From Malurus cyaneus samueli (taxonomy: Eukaryota; Chordata; Aves; Passeriformes; Maluridae): 64,000 nucleotides of DNA. Where the stretch lies: positions 62,049,100 to 62,113,099 of the forward strand of contig CM019236.1 in NCBI GenBank assembly GCA_009741485.1, read 5' to 3'. A program made the position numbers and the translations under genes. Numbering within the stretch: the stretch's first letter is position 1; each line of letters begins with the position of its first letter. Shown piece by piece: positions 38,281 through 51,100 of the stretch. The notes beneath the pieces are model-generated. The model saw only the letters and a list, made by a program, of their open reading frames with translations, was not told where the DNA came from and did no database searches.

Positions 38281-39835
38281 TAAGTTGCCTGTGGTGTTAG
38301 GATTTGCAACCCAGAACTGTTTGAAATGGATTTTGATATGATATTTGTAAGCTGATCAATGGCAAGGATATATGTTCATTTTATTGTTTTCTGTTTTCTG
38401 CTAAGCTTTAGTTTCCTTGTGTATGTATCACATATTCATGGTTTTATTTTCGATTTAACAATTATGACAGTTATAGATTTAAGGTGAAGAATTCAGATGC
38501 TTTACAGAAAAGGAGAGCATCTTCCTATGGGCACTGACACCTCTTATAGTACGTTCCGGATGCTCCTTGAAATGGAAGAATCCTGTGGCATAACTTGCCT
38601 CATTAAATAATGTAGTATTGTTTAGTCAAAGTGATACTTAGCACAAAAAAACAGGTTAATATGTGTGTTTTTAGACTGAAATAATAGTTTCCCTTTCTCT
38701 TCTGTTTCTTACCTGTGACTTCTAACCTTATGCTGAACTGTAGAGTGCTTTGTTGCATATGCCTGTTTATTATTGTAGGTTTGTTACTTGAAAATTTACT
38801 ACAAATGTGAGAACTTGAAAATAATTTTTTTTGCTAATCTGGAAATGTGATATGCAACGGGAACACTCTCCAGCCTCCAGATAAGGTCTGCAAAGTACCA
38901 TTGAGATGTAAAGTAATCTGTGGATTGGGTCATTCTGAAAGCTCTTACTGATATGAGTCTCGATGGAGAAGTCCTGCTGTCACATGTTCATCATGTAGTG
39001 ATTGAGAGCAGGGGGAAAGACTCAGAGGGCTGAAGCTGAGGTATTTCCTGTGCTGCAGAGACAGGGTGTGAAAGGAGCTAATGCTTCATTAAGCTTCACT
39101 GATTAAAAAAATGGAAGTTCTTGTTAGACATAAGATGCTCTGTTCACTGCTAATGGGACAAGTAAGCAGTGTGTTAAGGTAAGGACATTGTTCTTCAGAA
39201 GCAGATATGAAAAGCTTTGTGTATTGTCTGTGTGGGGGGTTTTAAAGTGCAGTTTTCTGCTTTGCTATTGAAAAAAATTGGCTGCTCTGTAACGTAGCCT
39301 TGTCAGAGAAACAACTGGAATGCAGAAATGCCTTTGAACTCAGGATGGATTTGTTTTTGCTTCCCAGGCAGTCAGCATCAGTGTTTTTAACAAAAAGGAG
39401 GAGGCTGATTACCACAAGGTTTCCTGTTCATGTGGATAAGGAGCTTTCATAAAGAAACAGGAAAACAGAAGCTCCCACGAATAATCAGTATTCTGCTGCA
39501 TTTTGTGACATTCTTTACAAATTTTAAGTGGAAGAGAATTAGGTATCTGGAGAAAAAATGAGGTTGTGCACAACATACAGAGAGAAAAGAACGTCCAGAA
39601 AGAAGCAAATGTGTGTAAAATGCCTCTCCTTTATGGACTTAGGTACTTGCAGATACTTGATGAGAGTGTGTTGACGGGGTGTTCTTGCTGGTCCCTGCAG
39701 GGGATGTGGGGTAGCCTCAGGTTTGGAAATGAAGAAGGAGGTGATAGGGTGCAAGGTTTGCCTTCTTCAAACAGGAGGAAATCTCGCAGCTCTTTGGGGA
39801 GCACCGCACTTACTCAGGCTGCATTTGAAGCAGCA

Positions 39836-40410
39836 GTTGTTGGGCCGGCCGCTCCTCGCTTCCCAGGGCATGTAGCTCTTGCCCATTCCTCTCCCAGGTG
39901 TATGTACATACTTATGCACAGAAGAAAGGCTTTCCAGAAAGGAAAGCCTTTCACAGTTACTGAAACAAGAACTGGCTGCACGTAGGATTTTGTCAGGAGA
40001 GGATTTTAGTGGAAGAGCTTTGCAGGTCTGGAAGCCTTGGAAGGGGCTCCTGCGGGCAGGACTTGTGTCGCCCACCCATCTCCTCTTCCCGTTGGGGACA
40101 GCTGAACACCCGCAGCTAGAAATATCCCTCGGGCTTAAAGAAGGGTCTGTTCTAGGTGGGTTTATCGCTTTATTTTTCGCCCGAAAGTGGGACGGAGCAG
40201 TCGCTGTGTCCCATGGCGAGGTCAGAACAGGAAAGCGTCTTTGCTCCCACCAGCCGCCAGCCTGCGGCCGCCCCCCTCACTCCGCCTCCCACGACTTTAT
40301 CTGAGGCAGCAGGAGAGCGCAGGATGGTGGCCGTCTGCCGTTCTGACGCCCCCGCCATTTTCTGCCAGTGAAGCTTTTTTTCCACCTGCTTTCTAACGGG
40401 GCAAGTACCT
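39836..40410. promoter_or_regulatory. CpG-rich, GC-rich patch; possible promoter
   Basis: I count close to thirty CpG dinucleotides in about 575 bp, against near absence in the flanks. The densest part is about 40185-40365. It contains GGCCGGCCGC (39843), GCGGCCGCC (40264) and a cluster before 40365. CCGCCATTTT at 40352-40361 is a YY1-type site, which in the minus-strand sense reads AAAATGGCGG. No TATA box is evident. There is no repeat family match, unlike the other GC-rich patch at 22.8-23.7 kb. Open frames on both strands here (up to 141 codons) follow from the base composition and look like no known protein. It could be an alternative promoter, a non-coding RNA promoter or a decayed CpG island. 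Confidence 0.42.
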
Positions 40411-40782
40411 AGGGGGACTCAGACAGGTGCCAGGTGTGAACAAAACATAACTATTTTAAACCTAAGTTACAGTTTAAGAGCGTTGGGCATCGGATAGTAG
40501 GTGATCCCATCCTGCGTATTCAACCTCTGCATGATCATAACTGGAAGGAGCAACAACTTAAAACATGAGTCCATATTTCTCTTTTTTCTGCACTGTAAAT
40601 ATGTATATGTTTATATGGGAGTGCATAATTATCTGGCTGATTTTCTGGGAGCAGGGCTATAAACCATAAACCTTCTGTCCCAGCTGGGATTGTGGACTTG
40701 GATTGTCACCCTGTGTGTCAGTGGCAGATGAAGGTGACATGGAGAGGAAGTCCTGGTATCATGGGTCTTAATTATGTTTCAG

Positions 40783-40849
40783 TCATGTGAGATCTTGGAA
40801 GTGGGAGCTCTAGCCAAAAGAACAATGAGATCACATACTGAATGTACAG
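40783..40849 (+). other. Candidate 67-bp exon downstream of the CpG-rich patch
   Basis: The acceptor is TTAATTATGTTTCAG and the donor is TACAG|GTGAGATG; both are good. The first frame is open for 22 codons (it includes CEILEVGALAKRTMRS) and leaves one base over. The other two frames close. It lies about 400 bp downstream of the CpG-rich patch, which would suit an early exon of a plus-strand transcript. Its frame does not join in frame with the next candidate exon, which favours a non-coding transcript or chance. Confidence 0.22.
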
Positions 40850-41574
40850 GTGAGATGAAATTACGTGACTGAGCTGACCGTTGAAACTTTAAAAATTAAA
40901 ATAATTTGACTTACTAAGAAGGATAATTCAGTGAAGGATCTAGAGAGTTACAAGGAAACTTTGTGGACTTAGAAAATAAGCCAAACAAAACTTCATGTTA
41001 CAGTAAATCTTCCCTTCTGACAGTTTCTCCATAACTTTTAGTTACTGCCATCCCTATAGCTATTACAAGGGAAACAATAATAAGCTTATTTAATAGAAAA
41101 CATTAAGAATATTTCTGCAGCAGTTATGTCATAAAAATAAATACAGAATCTTGAACTCCTAAATTAAAAATGTTTTATTTTTAAAGTAATTATTTGACAT
41201 AATTTTTGGCACTTGTGTTAAAGAACAAGTTGCAGCAAATGGGGTGTGAACAAGCTTTCAAGAAGGCTTTTTACCAAATTTTACTGAGTACAAAGAAATT
41301 ATACCATTGTATTTTGATTTGCATTACAATTTCATTGCCAGCTGGAAATATGGCAGAGGTCAGCTGCAAGAATAGACCTGTTTTCAGTTATCAGTCCTTT
41401 TAAATCACATCAGTACATTTATTGTAATGGCAAATACAGATTGGTTGTGAATGGTGTTTTGATGTGAACCTACCTGACAGTACAGAGGAACTAGAGACAA
41501 ATAAAAAATGTGAGGTAATACTTTACAGTAACCACTAGCATTCAGACCACACATCTGAATATACTTTATTTCAG

Positions 41575-41683
41575 GGAAACAGTTTCTGCACTTTCTAATC
41601 TAGAGAACAAATTCCTTTGGACCAGACTACATGGGTGTTTTTTCTGTGTGGCAGCGCCTGTGCAGAATGTTCTGTCACCACAG
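41575..41683 (+). other. Candidate 109-bp exon
   Basis: The acceptor is ATACTTTATTTCAG and the donor is CACAG|GTAAGAGT, both strong. One frame is open throughout: one base plus 36 codons. Joining it to the 40783-40849 segment in that segment's open frame would give an early stop, so a shared coding transcript is not supported. It ends about 230 bp before an LTR fragment. Confidence 0.22.
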
Positions 41684-41909
41684 GTAAGAGTAATAAAGTT
41701 CTCTGATAAATTATTTTTTTCAATGAACATTTCCTCTTTAATCTCAGTCATTGCATAACAGCTATTGTTACAGCCTTGACATGCTTCTGCATCTTGGCAT
41801 ATGTGAGATTCTTTTTCTAGAAAACAAAGCAAACCTCACCAGTCTGCCCATGTGCATATTAGTACAGGTCATCCCCAGCAGCCTGTTATGCATTTGGGTT
41901 ACTTCCCTC

Positions 41910-42025
41910 TGTGTTGGTTTTGCTTGGCCCAGTTTTTTGAAGTGGGGGGGCCAAAAAGATGGCGCCTGTGAAAAGCTTGTGGGTGCCTGGCTTTTGGCCA
42001 GCATTCCAAACCGCAACACCCTCTT
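41910..42025 (+). mobile_element. Endogenous-retrovirus LTR 5' fragment, plus strand
   Basis: It begins TGTGTTGGTTTTGCTTGGCC and continues with a G-run (GTGGGGGGGCC) and CCTGTGAAAAGCTTGTGG. This is the order of a neoavian LTR type that starts 'TGTGTTGGTTTTGC', has a G-rich block near base 40 and then 'CTGTGAGAAGCTG'. The match fades after about 42025. No retroviral coding sequence lies nearby. An AAGATGGCGCC word at 41956-41966 is a good YY1-type site. Confidence 0.5.
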
Positions 42026-45000
42026 AGGAGAAACAGTACAAAGGGCAACGGTGAAAAATCCTGGAACCCTCTCTTAGTCCTGCTGTGATGTATTGTAAAC
42101 AATCTGCTTAAACAGGTGAAGGTCTAGCTACCAAGTCCATGATAAAGAAGGGAAAACTGGGCATTGCATTTCACTCACCTTTCATCAGTGTGGTGGGAGT
42201 AGGGAGTGTGCCCATGTTACATCCATGATGAGTTCCGGACCTCAGTTTCAGAGATCCATCCTTTAGTTGGCCAGTGCTTCGGAAGAACGCTGCAAACACT
42301 ACCTCTGTTTTGTGAAATAGTTGTTACTTGCTTTGCAGGCTGAGACAAGGCCAAAAAAGATTTACAGTATAGGATCCTCTTCTTCCCTGTGGCTTAGCTG
42401 CTTTCCTGTTGTTGAGGAAGCTGGGAGGGAGCTGTGTTCCAAAATTTTCTCTTGGGAAATCAGAATAATCTTCTTTTCCAAAGATGCCTCTGGGGTTTTC
42501 TTTAAAAAAAATCTCTGGCCTTGTTCTTATGTTTGAAGGCTTTTTCGATGTTCAAAGAAAAATATATAGCAGAGAACTCTGTCGTTGTACATTTCCTTGG
42601 CATCTTGTAAGTAGCATTGCAAACACCTCTTGCTTTGTTTTATATCTAGGTTGTTGTTTTATTGGTGCAGGCCTTTCAGAGTGTCTGAACTTGTTTGTTT
42701 GTGGTTTTCTTCACACTTCCTTTTGGAAGTGTGTGGGCTGGTTTACATTAGCACTGTATATGTCTTGTATGAATCAGTATAAACTAAAACTTCACACCTT
42801 AGAAAAGAAGCCACCACCAGTCTTTTTGTTTCCTCCTGTTAAAGGAGGGTCTTTCCAAACCGTAAGTAAGTGTGGCAGGTGTTACGGGTACAATGCTCTT
42901 TGCCACTCTGGACCCAGAGAAGTCACGCTCGCTGTTTACCACTCGGTATAGTATTAAGTCAGTTCGCCACCTTACAGCAGCAATGACAGAAGTTCAAAAG
43001 CATTATTCACTTCCTTCATTGCTATCACAAGGGCAGCTGTTGCACAGATGGAACACAGGTGTTACTGTTTTTTTATCAGTACATTGTCTAATCCTGGTCA
43101 GTATTAGATTATGTGGTACTGGTTGCCCCAGCCCAGTTACAGCACAGACTAAGGAATAGTTTTAATCTTCCATGTGGAGTATGTGTGTGACTACATAGAT
43201 TTTACTGTCCTTCTTTCCTGTGAAGCGCAGGGTTTTAATCAACATGAAATGCCTTAGATAGTTTGCTTTTCCGCTCCAGTGTGGCAAAGTCTCTATTTCC
43301 AGCCAAAATAGACACATTATTGTTTCTCTTAGAGACCTCCCTTTCCTTCCCTTTGTCATTGTGTAGCTCTATAATGGAGTGAACAATGAGAGTTGTGTGC
43401 TGTCTAAAGGTTCAGCCGTGTCCACAGGCCTTCCCTTTGTGCATTCTTTCTCTTTCTTGTGTGAACTCATTGCATGTTTTACAGCTGTCACTGGGACTCT
43501 GCTGTGTGCCTGAAGAGGCTGACATGCACGTTTCGGCACTCCTGCTTGCATACACACTCTCTCTGACTGTCTTATTAACATTCCCAACCCAGTTATTCAC
43601 ACAGTCTGTGACTTGGGATAAATTTCAATTCCACATGGATGGGGTACTCTGGGACGCATAAACAATCGACTGGAGGCCAAGAGTGAGAGATCACAGTCCT
43701 AGCAGCAGATTTGCTCATTTCTCACTAGAATCCATATCCTGCTTTTCAGAATTTGGGTACAGTGTTTTATTTTTGCACTGTTCATTTTCAGATTGAATTT
43801 TAGGGAAATCTGTTACAGTCCTCCCCGCATGATCACTTTTTTCCTTTGTCTAGCAGATGGCTTCATTAGTTCAAAAAACAGGCAAAAATGAAACTTTCCC
43901 TCTGGAACTGTATACCTGAACAAAACATCTGTGAAGATGAACATCTGTATCAAAATATTTACCAGAGACTCTGGAGATGTTCTGAGAGGTGGTGCAGGCT
44001 AGGATGAGAAGAAAACAGCATGTTTCGATGCTGCTTTAGGTATCCTGGGGGATTTATGGAAGCAGTACATCTATGACAAAAGTACAAAGCAGGTCTAAAG
44101 AAAGGTGCGGGAGAGAAACTTGAGGGAGAATCTTGCTGTGAAGCAAGCAGAGTGAGACCTTGTCTCTTGCTGATGAGTATTGCCAAAAGGATGATCTAGC
44201 TTTCCCACTCCAGGGGAGATTGAGTTTAGGCAAGGAGAGTGTTCATGGATACGTTGGTTCCTTGTGAGTGATGTGGACAGAAGGCACAAGTAGGCAATTC
44301 TGTGTGTGGCTTACTCCAAACAGTGCAGGTGGGAAGCAGCAGCCGAGAAGTATGAGAGTATGTGGAGGAGATGTTCATAACAAGTTAGCTTAAACTGTAA
44401 GCAACTAATTTACCGGAGAGCTCATGAAGGTAGTAATGAGGACTGACAAAAGAGGCGTTTCTTTGAAGTATCTCAGCTGACACAGTGCCATTCTGGAAAA
44501 GCCTGTCAGAAGGAGAAAGATGATGTCATTCTCTGACAGTGGTGACAGTGTTCCCCTTCTTGATCTTTCTTCTGGGGACATGTTCTACTCACTCAGGCCA
44601 TTTCAGGCTTGATCAGGAACCAAGGTTTGTGCTGATGTAGTCTCCAGGGCTTGATTCTGAAGGAGACTTTGCTTGTTTTCCTCTGTGGTTTGACAGTTAG
44701 CTTTGCTTTTGGCTTTGTCCTTCATTAGTGTTCTTTCTTCATGAGTGCTCCTTTAAAAAACAGAGACTCAATTGTAAGGAATCTTGGAGAATTCTTTTCT
44801 GTTTTCTCTGTGGTAGAATGTTTTGGATGAGGTAAAACTGACTTCAGATGAGTTCTGAAAAGCTACAGTGTCTGTGACCCCCTTGTGCTATACTCATAAG
44901 TAATTTTGTATTCTGGCCATTATAGAATAAAGGAGCGGGCTGATATATGATGTTTTTCCAATTTGCTTTTCTCTCTGAAATTAATTGTGTGTTAGCCAGA

Positions 45001-45447
45001 CCTGTGAAGACAAACCTCTTTCTTGCGCAGTTGGACTACAGCCAGTATGAAAGCAGCAGTCACATTTGGAAGTGAACTCCCTCATTTTTTAAAAACTATT
45101 TTTAGATGATTGTTGAAGTTTCCTCCTTTGGCACAGAATGTTTTTCTGTATTTCACTGAGTTATATAACATCTCACTTAGGTTTTGGAAAGTTTATTTTG
45201 ACATGCTCGATTATCACATCTTTTCAGTTCTTAAATTTAGGTATATTTAAAAAAAATACTACTTAGTTATTTCCTACTTCTATTTATGTCTCTTTCCCTT
45301 TTGTTATTGTTGCTGTAATCACATAATGACATGAAATTAGTCTTTTGAGTGTGTTTGAAGGAAGGGAGAGGATCAGAGTACTCTAAATTATATGGATTCT
45401 TTCACTTGGGAATGTGCTGGGCTGCTCAGTGGTGTGGAGTACTCATG
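42026..45447. other. Non-coding DNA, no gene recognised
   Basis: Open frames up to 155 codons (42484-42951, plus strand) have no recognisable domain and no supporting splice structure. No repeat is recognised. Confidence 0.58.
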
Positions 45448-45530
45448 TGTGTTGGCCACCAAGCCCCATCTGGTCGCTCACCTCCTTTCCCCGTGGTAGG
45501 ATGGGGAGAGGATAGAAGGGCGGGCATTCA
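45448..45530 (-). mobile_element. Terminal fragment of an endogenous-retrovirus LTR, minus strand
   Basis: 'TTGGCCACCAAGCCCCATC', then 'GGTCGCTCACCTCC' and 'GGTAGGATGGGGAGAGGAT' follow in order the complement of the end of an avian LTR family. That family has 'CCAACTAAGCACCACGC', 'CCGCTCACTCACTCC' and 'GGGATGGGGAGAGAATC' type blocks. Only about 80 bp is preserved. Confidence 0.48.
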
Positions 45531-46999
45531 GAGGGTGTCTTCCACAGTGAGCCAGAATAATGCCACCTAAAGCAAGATTCTAAGAATGCCAATCAAAACT
45601 GTACTAGGCTATCTGATTAATAGATTTACAGGCTTTCCTATGGTGTTGCTTGTTTATGACGAGACTTTTCTAAAGAATTCTGACACAATTCTTTCATTCC
45701 TATCAGAGATGTGTTTGAAGAGAAGCTCTTAATTTATGTGTAAGAGGTAGCAATACAGTAATAAAGACGTGTTAGTATAAATTAAGGTGTGCTGAAAAGT
45801 TTTCTTTATTCTAAATTTAAGCTGTATTTTTTAAGGATTTTAGAGAAAGAATAGTTTTGTACTTAGTGCTGGGCTTTTTTTTCCCCACTTCTATTTTCAA
45901 ATTTACTTTTATGTTCTAAAGAGATCAGGAGGACTAAATGCAAGAACAGGTTTAAAAGTTTTCATAGAACACCAGTGGTTCAGAGTTTATTTGCATGGCT
46001 GTTACTGCTTGAGCAGGATTTCTCTCTATTCTGGTCTTAACATTAGTGTCTTGGTGTATCTTAAGTATATCTGTGTTTACTACTACTGTGTAGTATTTCA
46101 GAACCTTTTCCAGCTCTTCAATATGTCTTAGATTATGGAAATTCAAAATATCTCTTGGGAGATTGTTGAACTGAACACAGTAATAGGCTCAGGCAAAAAA
46201 AAATCATAGTATGCTTTGCTTTCTTACTTTCCTGTATTTAAATTCTTGTTACCCAAAATGCATTTCCACATTGGGTCCATATTTTGGAATTGGCTGCTCA
46301 TGCTCCTTGCTTCTTACCCAGATTATTCATCTCAACTTCACATGCTTCACAAGTGTACAAATCTGTAGTGATGAAAATAGTACTCAAGGGTAGGTAGGTG
46401 GTCACACATACCTATCTGGTAAATGGCTTTATGCTTGTCATTGTACTTAGCTGATTTTCTCTCAGTATCTCATTCTTTGCTTGGTATTCCATTTCTCAGG
46501 ACTGAGTGGTTTATTCCAGATGGACTTTTACCTGAGCGGCAGACAAGGCCTGTCATCTCACTGACTCCCAAACTTGACTCCTTCCATGAACGCACAGTTC
46601 TTTCTCCTCCTGTTTCACTTTCCCTATACCTCCCTCAGGGCCCTGCTGCAACTAAACTCATTTTTAGTGTAACATCACCCCCATCTTATATTATCTGGCC
46701 TTCTACCAAATTAATTTTCTTTTCCAAACCAACTTTGTAAGACATTTTTACTGTTTCTCATCCTTCACTAGTATTTCCAGCATCACCCTCTTTATTCTCA
46801 CTTGAGAATGTAATTAATTAGTGTTCCCTATATAAGATGTTGAAGTTAGGTAACATGTTAATGCCTCTGCACAGCTTAGTACCATTTTTGCTTACCGTAT
46901 CATGTCCTTGCGTATGTCTGACTGTGAGTTAATTAAATTTGAAATTAAGTATTCCTGAGACCCTTGAAGCTTTTACTTAAATGCAATGTGTTGTGTAGT
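45531..46999. other. AT-rich non-coding DNA, no gene recognised
   Basis: A 105-codon plus-strand frame at 46423-46740 has no recognisable domain, and no repeat is recognised. Confidence 0.6.
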
Positions 47000-47140
47000 T
47001 ACCACATCCAGTCTCCATCCATGGAGGTTCTCAAGACCCAGCTATGCAAAATGTAATAAGCAACCTTAACTCTGCTGTGGGCAGGAAATGGGGCTAGGGA
47101 TCAGTCATCCAGCCTCAATCATTTCACAGTTCTGGAATAT
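47000..47140 (+). mobile_element. CR1 LINE 3' tail, short and old
   Basis: 'CAGTCTCCATCCATGGAGG' (47010) and 'TTCTCAAGACCCAGCTATG' (47029), then 'CAACCTTAACTCTGCTGTGGG' type sequence, then 'CATCCAGCCTCAATCATTTCAC' type sequence follow the CR1 3' end in order. The family has 'GTCTCCATCCTTGGAG', 'TTCAAAACCCAACTGG', 'GCAACCTGCTCT' and 'TTCCAACCTCAACCATTC' blocks. About 140 bp survive. Confidence 0.7.
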
Positions 47141-48165
47141 TCATCTGCCTCACACCAATCCCAATCCTTCAGCTCCACCATTGCTGATCCTTTATGTCTC
47201 AGGGTTTGCTTCCGTGTTTAAATAACATTAGGTACATTGGATATAGCTCTGTTTCATAGGTTTTTTTTTTTTAATATATTTTTTTATATAGGTTTGCATT
47301 TCTTATGTATATTGACAGATGTATCTTTATCAGTTGATAGGTTTTTTGTAAAGAACTGATTTGGTCGTCTTTGAAGATGAGGGTAAGAATTCTGTTTGTC
47401 TGCTGGTCTGGTATTTCCATGATGTCTGACAGCAGAGCACATTACTATGATTAATTTATAAAAGAAAACAGGGTGTTCTGAAATGACTGCAGGGCATGGC
47501 TTCCATGAAATGTGAACAAGTTGGAGCTAAAATAAGCTATATCTAGTATTTCAATTCCCCTCTGAGGTCCTGCTTTCTTAATTATAAATAATGTACAACT
47601 CCTTTTTACTTAGACTTCTGGACATTAGAGCTCAGTGTAGCTTGTATATGTCTGTGTTCTTTTTTAGTTTATTTTCTCCTCTGCTTTATAGCTGCTGCAT
47701 TAGATATTTTAAGGTGTGAGATGACGATCCATAAAGCTTTTTTTGTTGGTTTCTGGTACAGGGGGCTGCATAAGCTTTTCTTGTTCCTCTGTTCAGTGAA
47801 GACAGATTAAAATATCTTGACTTTAATACTTACTACACATTTTCCAAAACAGCATTACTAAATTTTGATGTCTGTAATGGGTAAAAAAATCGTTTCCATA
47901 TTCATTGCAGTACAACAATAAAAGCTTTTCTCTCATTCCCTTCGTGGTTTTGCTTCAGAGAGATAAAATCACTAGTGCATTTGTGGTTTTATGTGAATGA
48001 AATGTCTATTCTCAATTACTGTTTCAAAACAAGCTTTTTAATTCCTATTGCCCTAATCCAAAAAATTAATTATTTGTCACCAGAAACCTGCCAATGTCAC
48101 CTCAATTTTGATTAAAAGAAGTATTTAAGAATTTTCCTAGTTTCTGAAACTACCATTTTTTATGG

Positions 48166-48179
48166 TTTTTTTTTTTTTT
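48166..48179 (+). repeat. Poly-T tract, 14 bases
   Basis: Fourteen consecutive T, with no recognisable retroelement body on either side. Confidence 0.9.
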
Positions 48180-51100
48180 ACGTACTGCATGCTGTAGTAT
48201 GCATTGATATGCATATAAAATAGGATAGTAAGCAGAGTTAATATTATGGTATGCCCACCAAAATATGTTCATAAAATTTACTGGGGGTCAGGATGGTTGG
48301 ATGATGGGACCACTGGTGTGGGAGATGAAAACACCTGGCTTCCAGTTCTGAGTCTGCCATTCCTCGTCTGATGTCTAAAAAAAACCAAAGCAGTCTCATT
48401 TATTGTTGTCGGTGGAAAGAAAGATCATTACCCTTTTCTGTGAAGTGTTTATATGGTACCTTACTTTTCACTCCAAGATTTTACAAGTATTAGTAGTTTT
48501 ATATCCTCACTCTGCATAGGAAATCCCATGGATGCTTAACCAGTAGCATGCGGTGCTTTTAGGCTTTAATTTGGAAGAATTGATGGTAATGAGCCTCCCA
48601 AATCTGTCTTTCACTATGCTGCAGGAATTTCTGGATGTGCTGCTATTGTTGGTGTTATTTGGAGTCTTAAGAGTATGAAATTTTTTGTGTTTTGTTATTG
48701 TTTTGGAGGGGAGGGATTCTTTTGTTTTTTGGGGTTGTAACATAATTCTCCTAAGCTACAATGTTATTTTGTTCTAGCTGGCCTGAGATATTTTAGTAAT
48801 AGAACATTGAGGACTTCCTTTTAAATCTCTGCCCTTGTAATCGTTTTCTTAATTGTCTGAAAGGGCATAATGTAATTCTGTTACACTTGGCATGGAAAAG
48901 TCTGGTCTTCCCATTATCTGTGGGGAGTGTGGAGGAGGAAAATGTAATAGTTTCGAAGTGGATGATTCCGATTGGTGGGAGAAGCAGTTCTGTCCCACGT
49001 GTGAGGATTAGAAACCCCAAATCAGCTCAGATAGAAATTAAGCTACAATGTGTAAGGCCTGTTGGGATTTTGAAGGGCTGGGATCTTCCCATTGCATTCA
49101 TTCTGCCCATGGCTGAGAAGTGGGTTGAGCAGACAGACTGGTTGATTCTCACAGTTTCTGTAATTTTTGTTGGCAGTTCAAAATTGTCCATTGATAGCAA
49201 ATAGCTGAGGATGTAAAACAAACCCCAATTTTCCCTTGGTTATTGTGCTTCGTTTGTGTCTCAGGCAGTGTATAGTTCTGGGATATGGAACAGTACAAGA
49301 ACTGTTGAGTCAGTAAGGCTGCAAAAATGTGCGTGAGTTGTGCAGAGAAATGTTTATGTTTAAATGTAATGGTTTTGCCTAGAGACATCTGGTTTGTACT
49401 GTCTTTGAATTCTTTTCCAGATCTCTGTCTTGTTTGCTGATTGTGTAATGTAACGGAACATTTGCTATTAATTAGAAAAGCCCTTAATGTCCTTACTTAA
49501 GAAAAGCAGCTAACTCAAATCTCAGGAAACTCAAGTGTTTATTAGTGGAAGGCAGGGTTGTCTAATTCACAGTACCAGTTATAGACCAAGTCCACACAGT
49601 CTGCTATCACAACATTTGGGAAAAGCTGGGGGTGACCACAAGGGAAGCACATGTAAGCCCCACAACTGCACATCTCCCCAGGTACACAGCCTGATATCGT
49701 AGGAAAAGAAGGCAGAATTGATGATTCCGGAGTGTGCGTGGTGTGTAGCACTGAGTTGTGCAGCCAACTCTGACCTTCAGGCGGATGCACTTGGAAGGAG
49801 AGCACTAAAATTGCTGATACAACCCTTCTCTCACGGACAGAGACTTTGGAGACCACTGTGGCTCAAAAACTTGTCTAGTTACAAGACATGAGCATCCCTG
49901 CTCTAACAGCAGCCCAGACTTGGATTTACTCTATCTGAATATGAAAGAGAGAGAAAGATTAGAATAATAAGGGTGCCTGTGGTATCTCACGTGTTGCAGT
50001 CTTGCAGACTTACTCCGAATCTCATACTTTTGCTGGGCAGTGGAACTGACCTCAGCAAAATATCCAGGTTAATATAAACCCAATTTTGACCCGCAGCACC
50101 TGAACAGATTGTGTAATGTTCTGCTGATGCAATGGGGACTGTTTTAGTCTCGTTAGGCATTTATAAATGGAACTTGAATGAGGTTTTTGAGTGTGTACAA
50201 ACTTGTGCATGATCAGAGCTTGGAGAAGCAGATTATGAATTTCTCTGGTTCTCTGTTGAGACTGGGCAAATGGGAAATCTTGGTAACAGGATTAAAAAGC
50301 ACTATAAATTACATTTACAGAGATACTCTCTTGCAGTTATCTGAGAAGATAAATGTGAGAATCTCATATAGCTGGTGCACACAATCTCAGGAAACATTTC
50401 TTCTCTTCCTGCCTCTCAACTCCCTTCAAGAAATACCAATACTTAAATTTGACTGGATGTGGATATGTGGTATGCTAGGAACGTGAAAAATTACACTAAA
50501 ACATACATATCCTAGGTAGAAAAAATACACTATACATGCAATTATATGTTTGTGATTACAAAGTTTCATTCAAGTGGAAGGGAACGGTAGGACTGGGACT
50601 TGTTTTATCTCCACAGGAAGTTTCATGGAGTATGTTTTTTATAAACTTTCTGCCTCAGACCAGGACTTAGCTCTTTCAAAGCAGGTCCTGAGAGAGGCTG
50701 ACACTTGCTCTTGAAATATACAGTGTATATCAGTATGTTTTTATTCAGGTTAGCATAGGCTTACAGGTACACTCTCTGCGTTTGGAATCTTAGAACAAGA
50801 CAAGAAAATAAATTACCTCATTTTCAGGCTCAAATCCAAATTTATTTTTTCCTCTTTGTTATAGTGGACATTTGGATTCCTGCTGATTAGATTGCTTTAC
50901 AGTGATGCTAGCACAGCTAAATTGGCAGGAAGATAACCCATTGTGTGACTCAATACCAAATTCATGGTGGTGTCTGTAGCTCTTTTATCCTGCCAATTGT
51001 TGAGACTGCAGGAGTATTTTGCACAGTGCTTTGAGATATGCTCAGTGTATGACACTGAACTGTATATGGAGCAATATCTTCTGATCATGAGGTAGTGAGG

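Larger units (their letters stand above)
35265..39835. other. AT-rich non-coding DNA with one candidate exon
   Basis: Nothing is recognised except the candidate exon at 36697-36784 and a short direct repeat at 38236-38280. Open frames are all under 91 codons. A splice-like but frame-closed segment lies at 39059-39178. Confidence 0.6.
40411..41909. other. Non-coding DNA with two splice-like segments
   Basis: Contains the candidate exons at 40783-40849 and 41575-41683. Nothing else is recognisable. Confidence 0.55.

Noticed and set aside
39059..39178. Splice-like segment (CTGTGCTGCAG acceptor, TTAAG|GTAAGG donor)
   Set aside because: All three frames contain stops, so it is not a coding exon; a non-coding exon cannot be excluded but nothing supports it.
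39566..40304. Overlapping 139- and 141-codon plus-strand frames
   Set aside because: The frames follow from high GC in and around the CpG-rich patch; no domain and no codon pattern distinguishes one frame.
42484..42951. 155-codon plus-strand open frame
   Set aside because: The translation is rich in C, F and L with no domain; nothing upstream looks like a promoter or splice acceptor for it.
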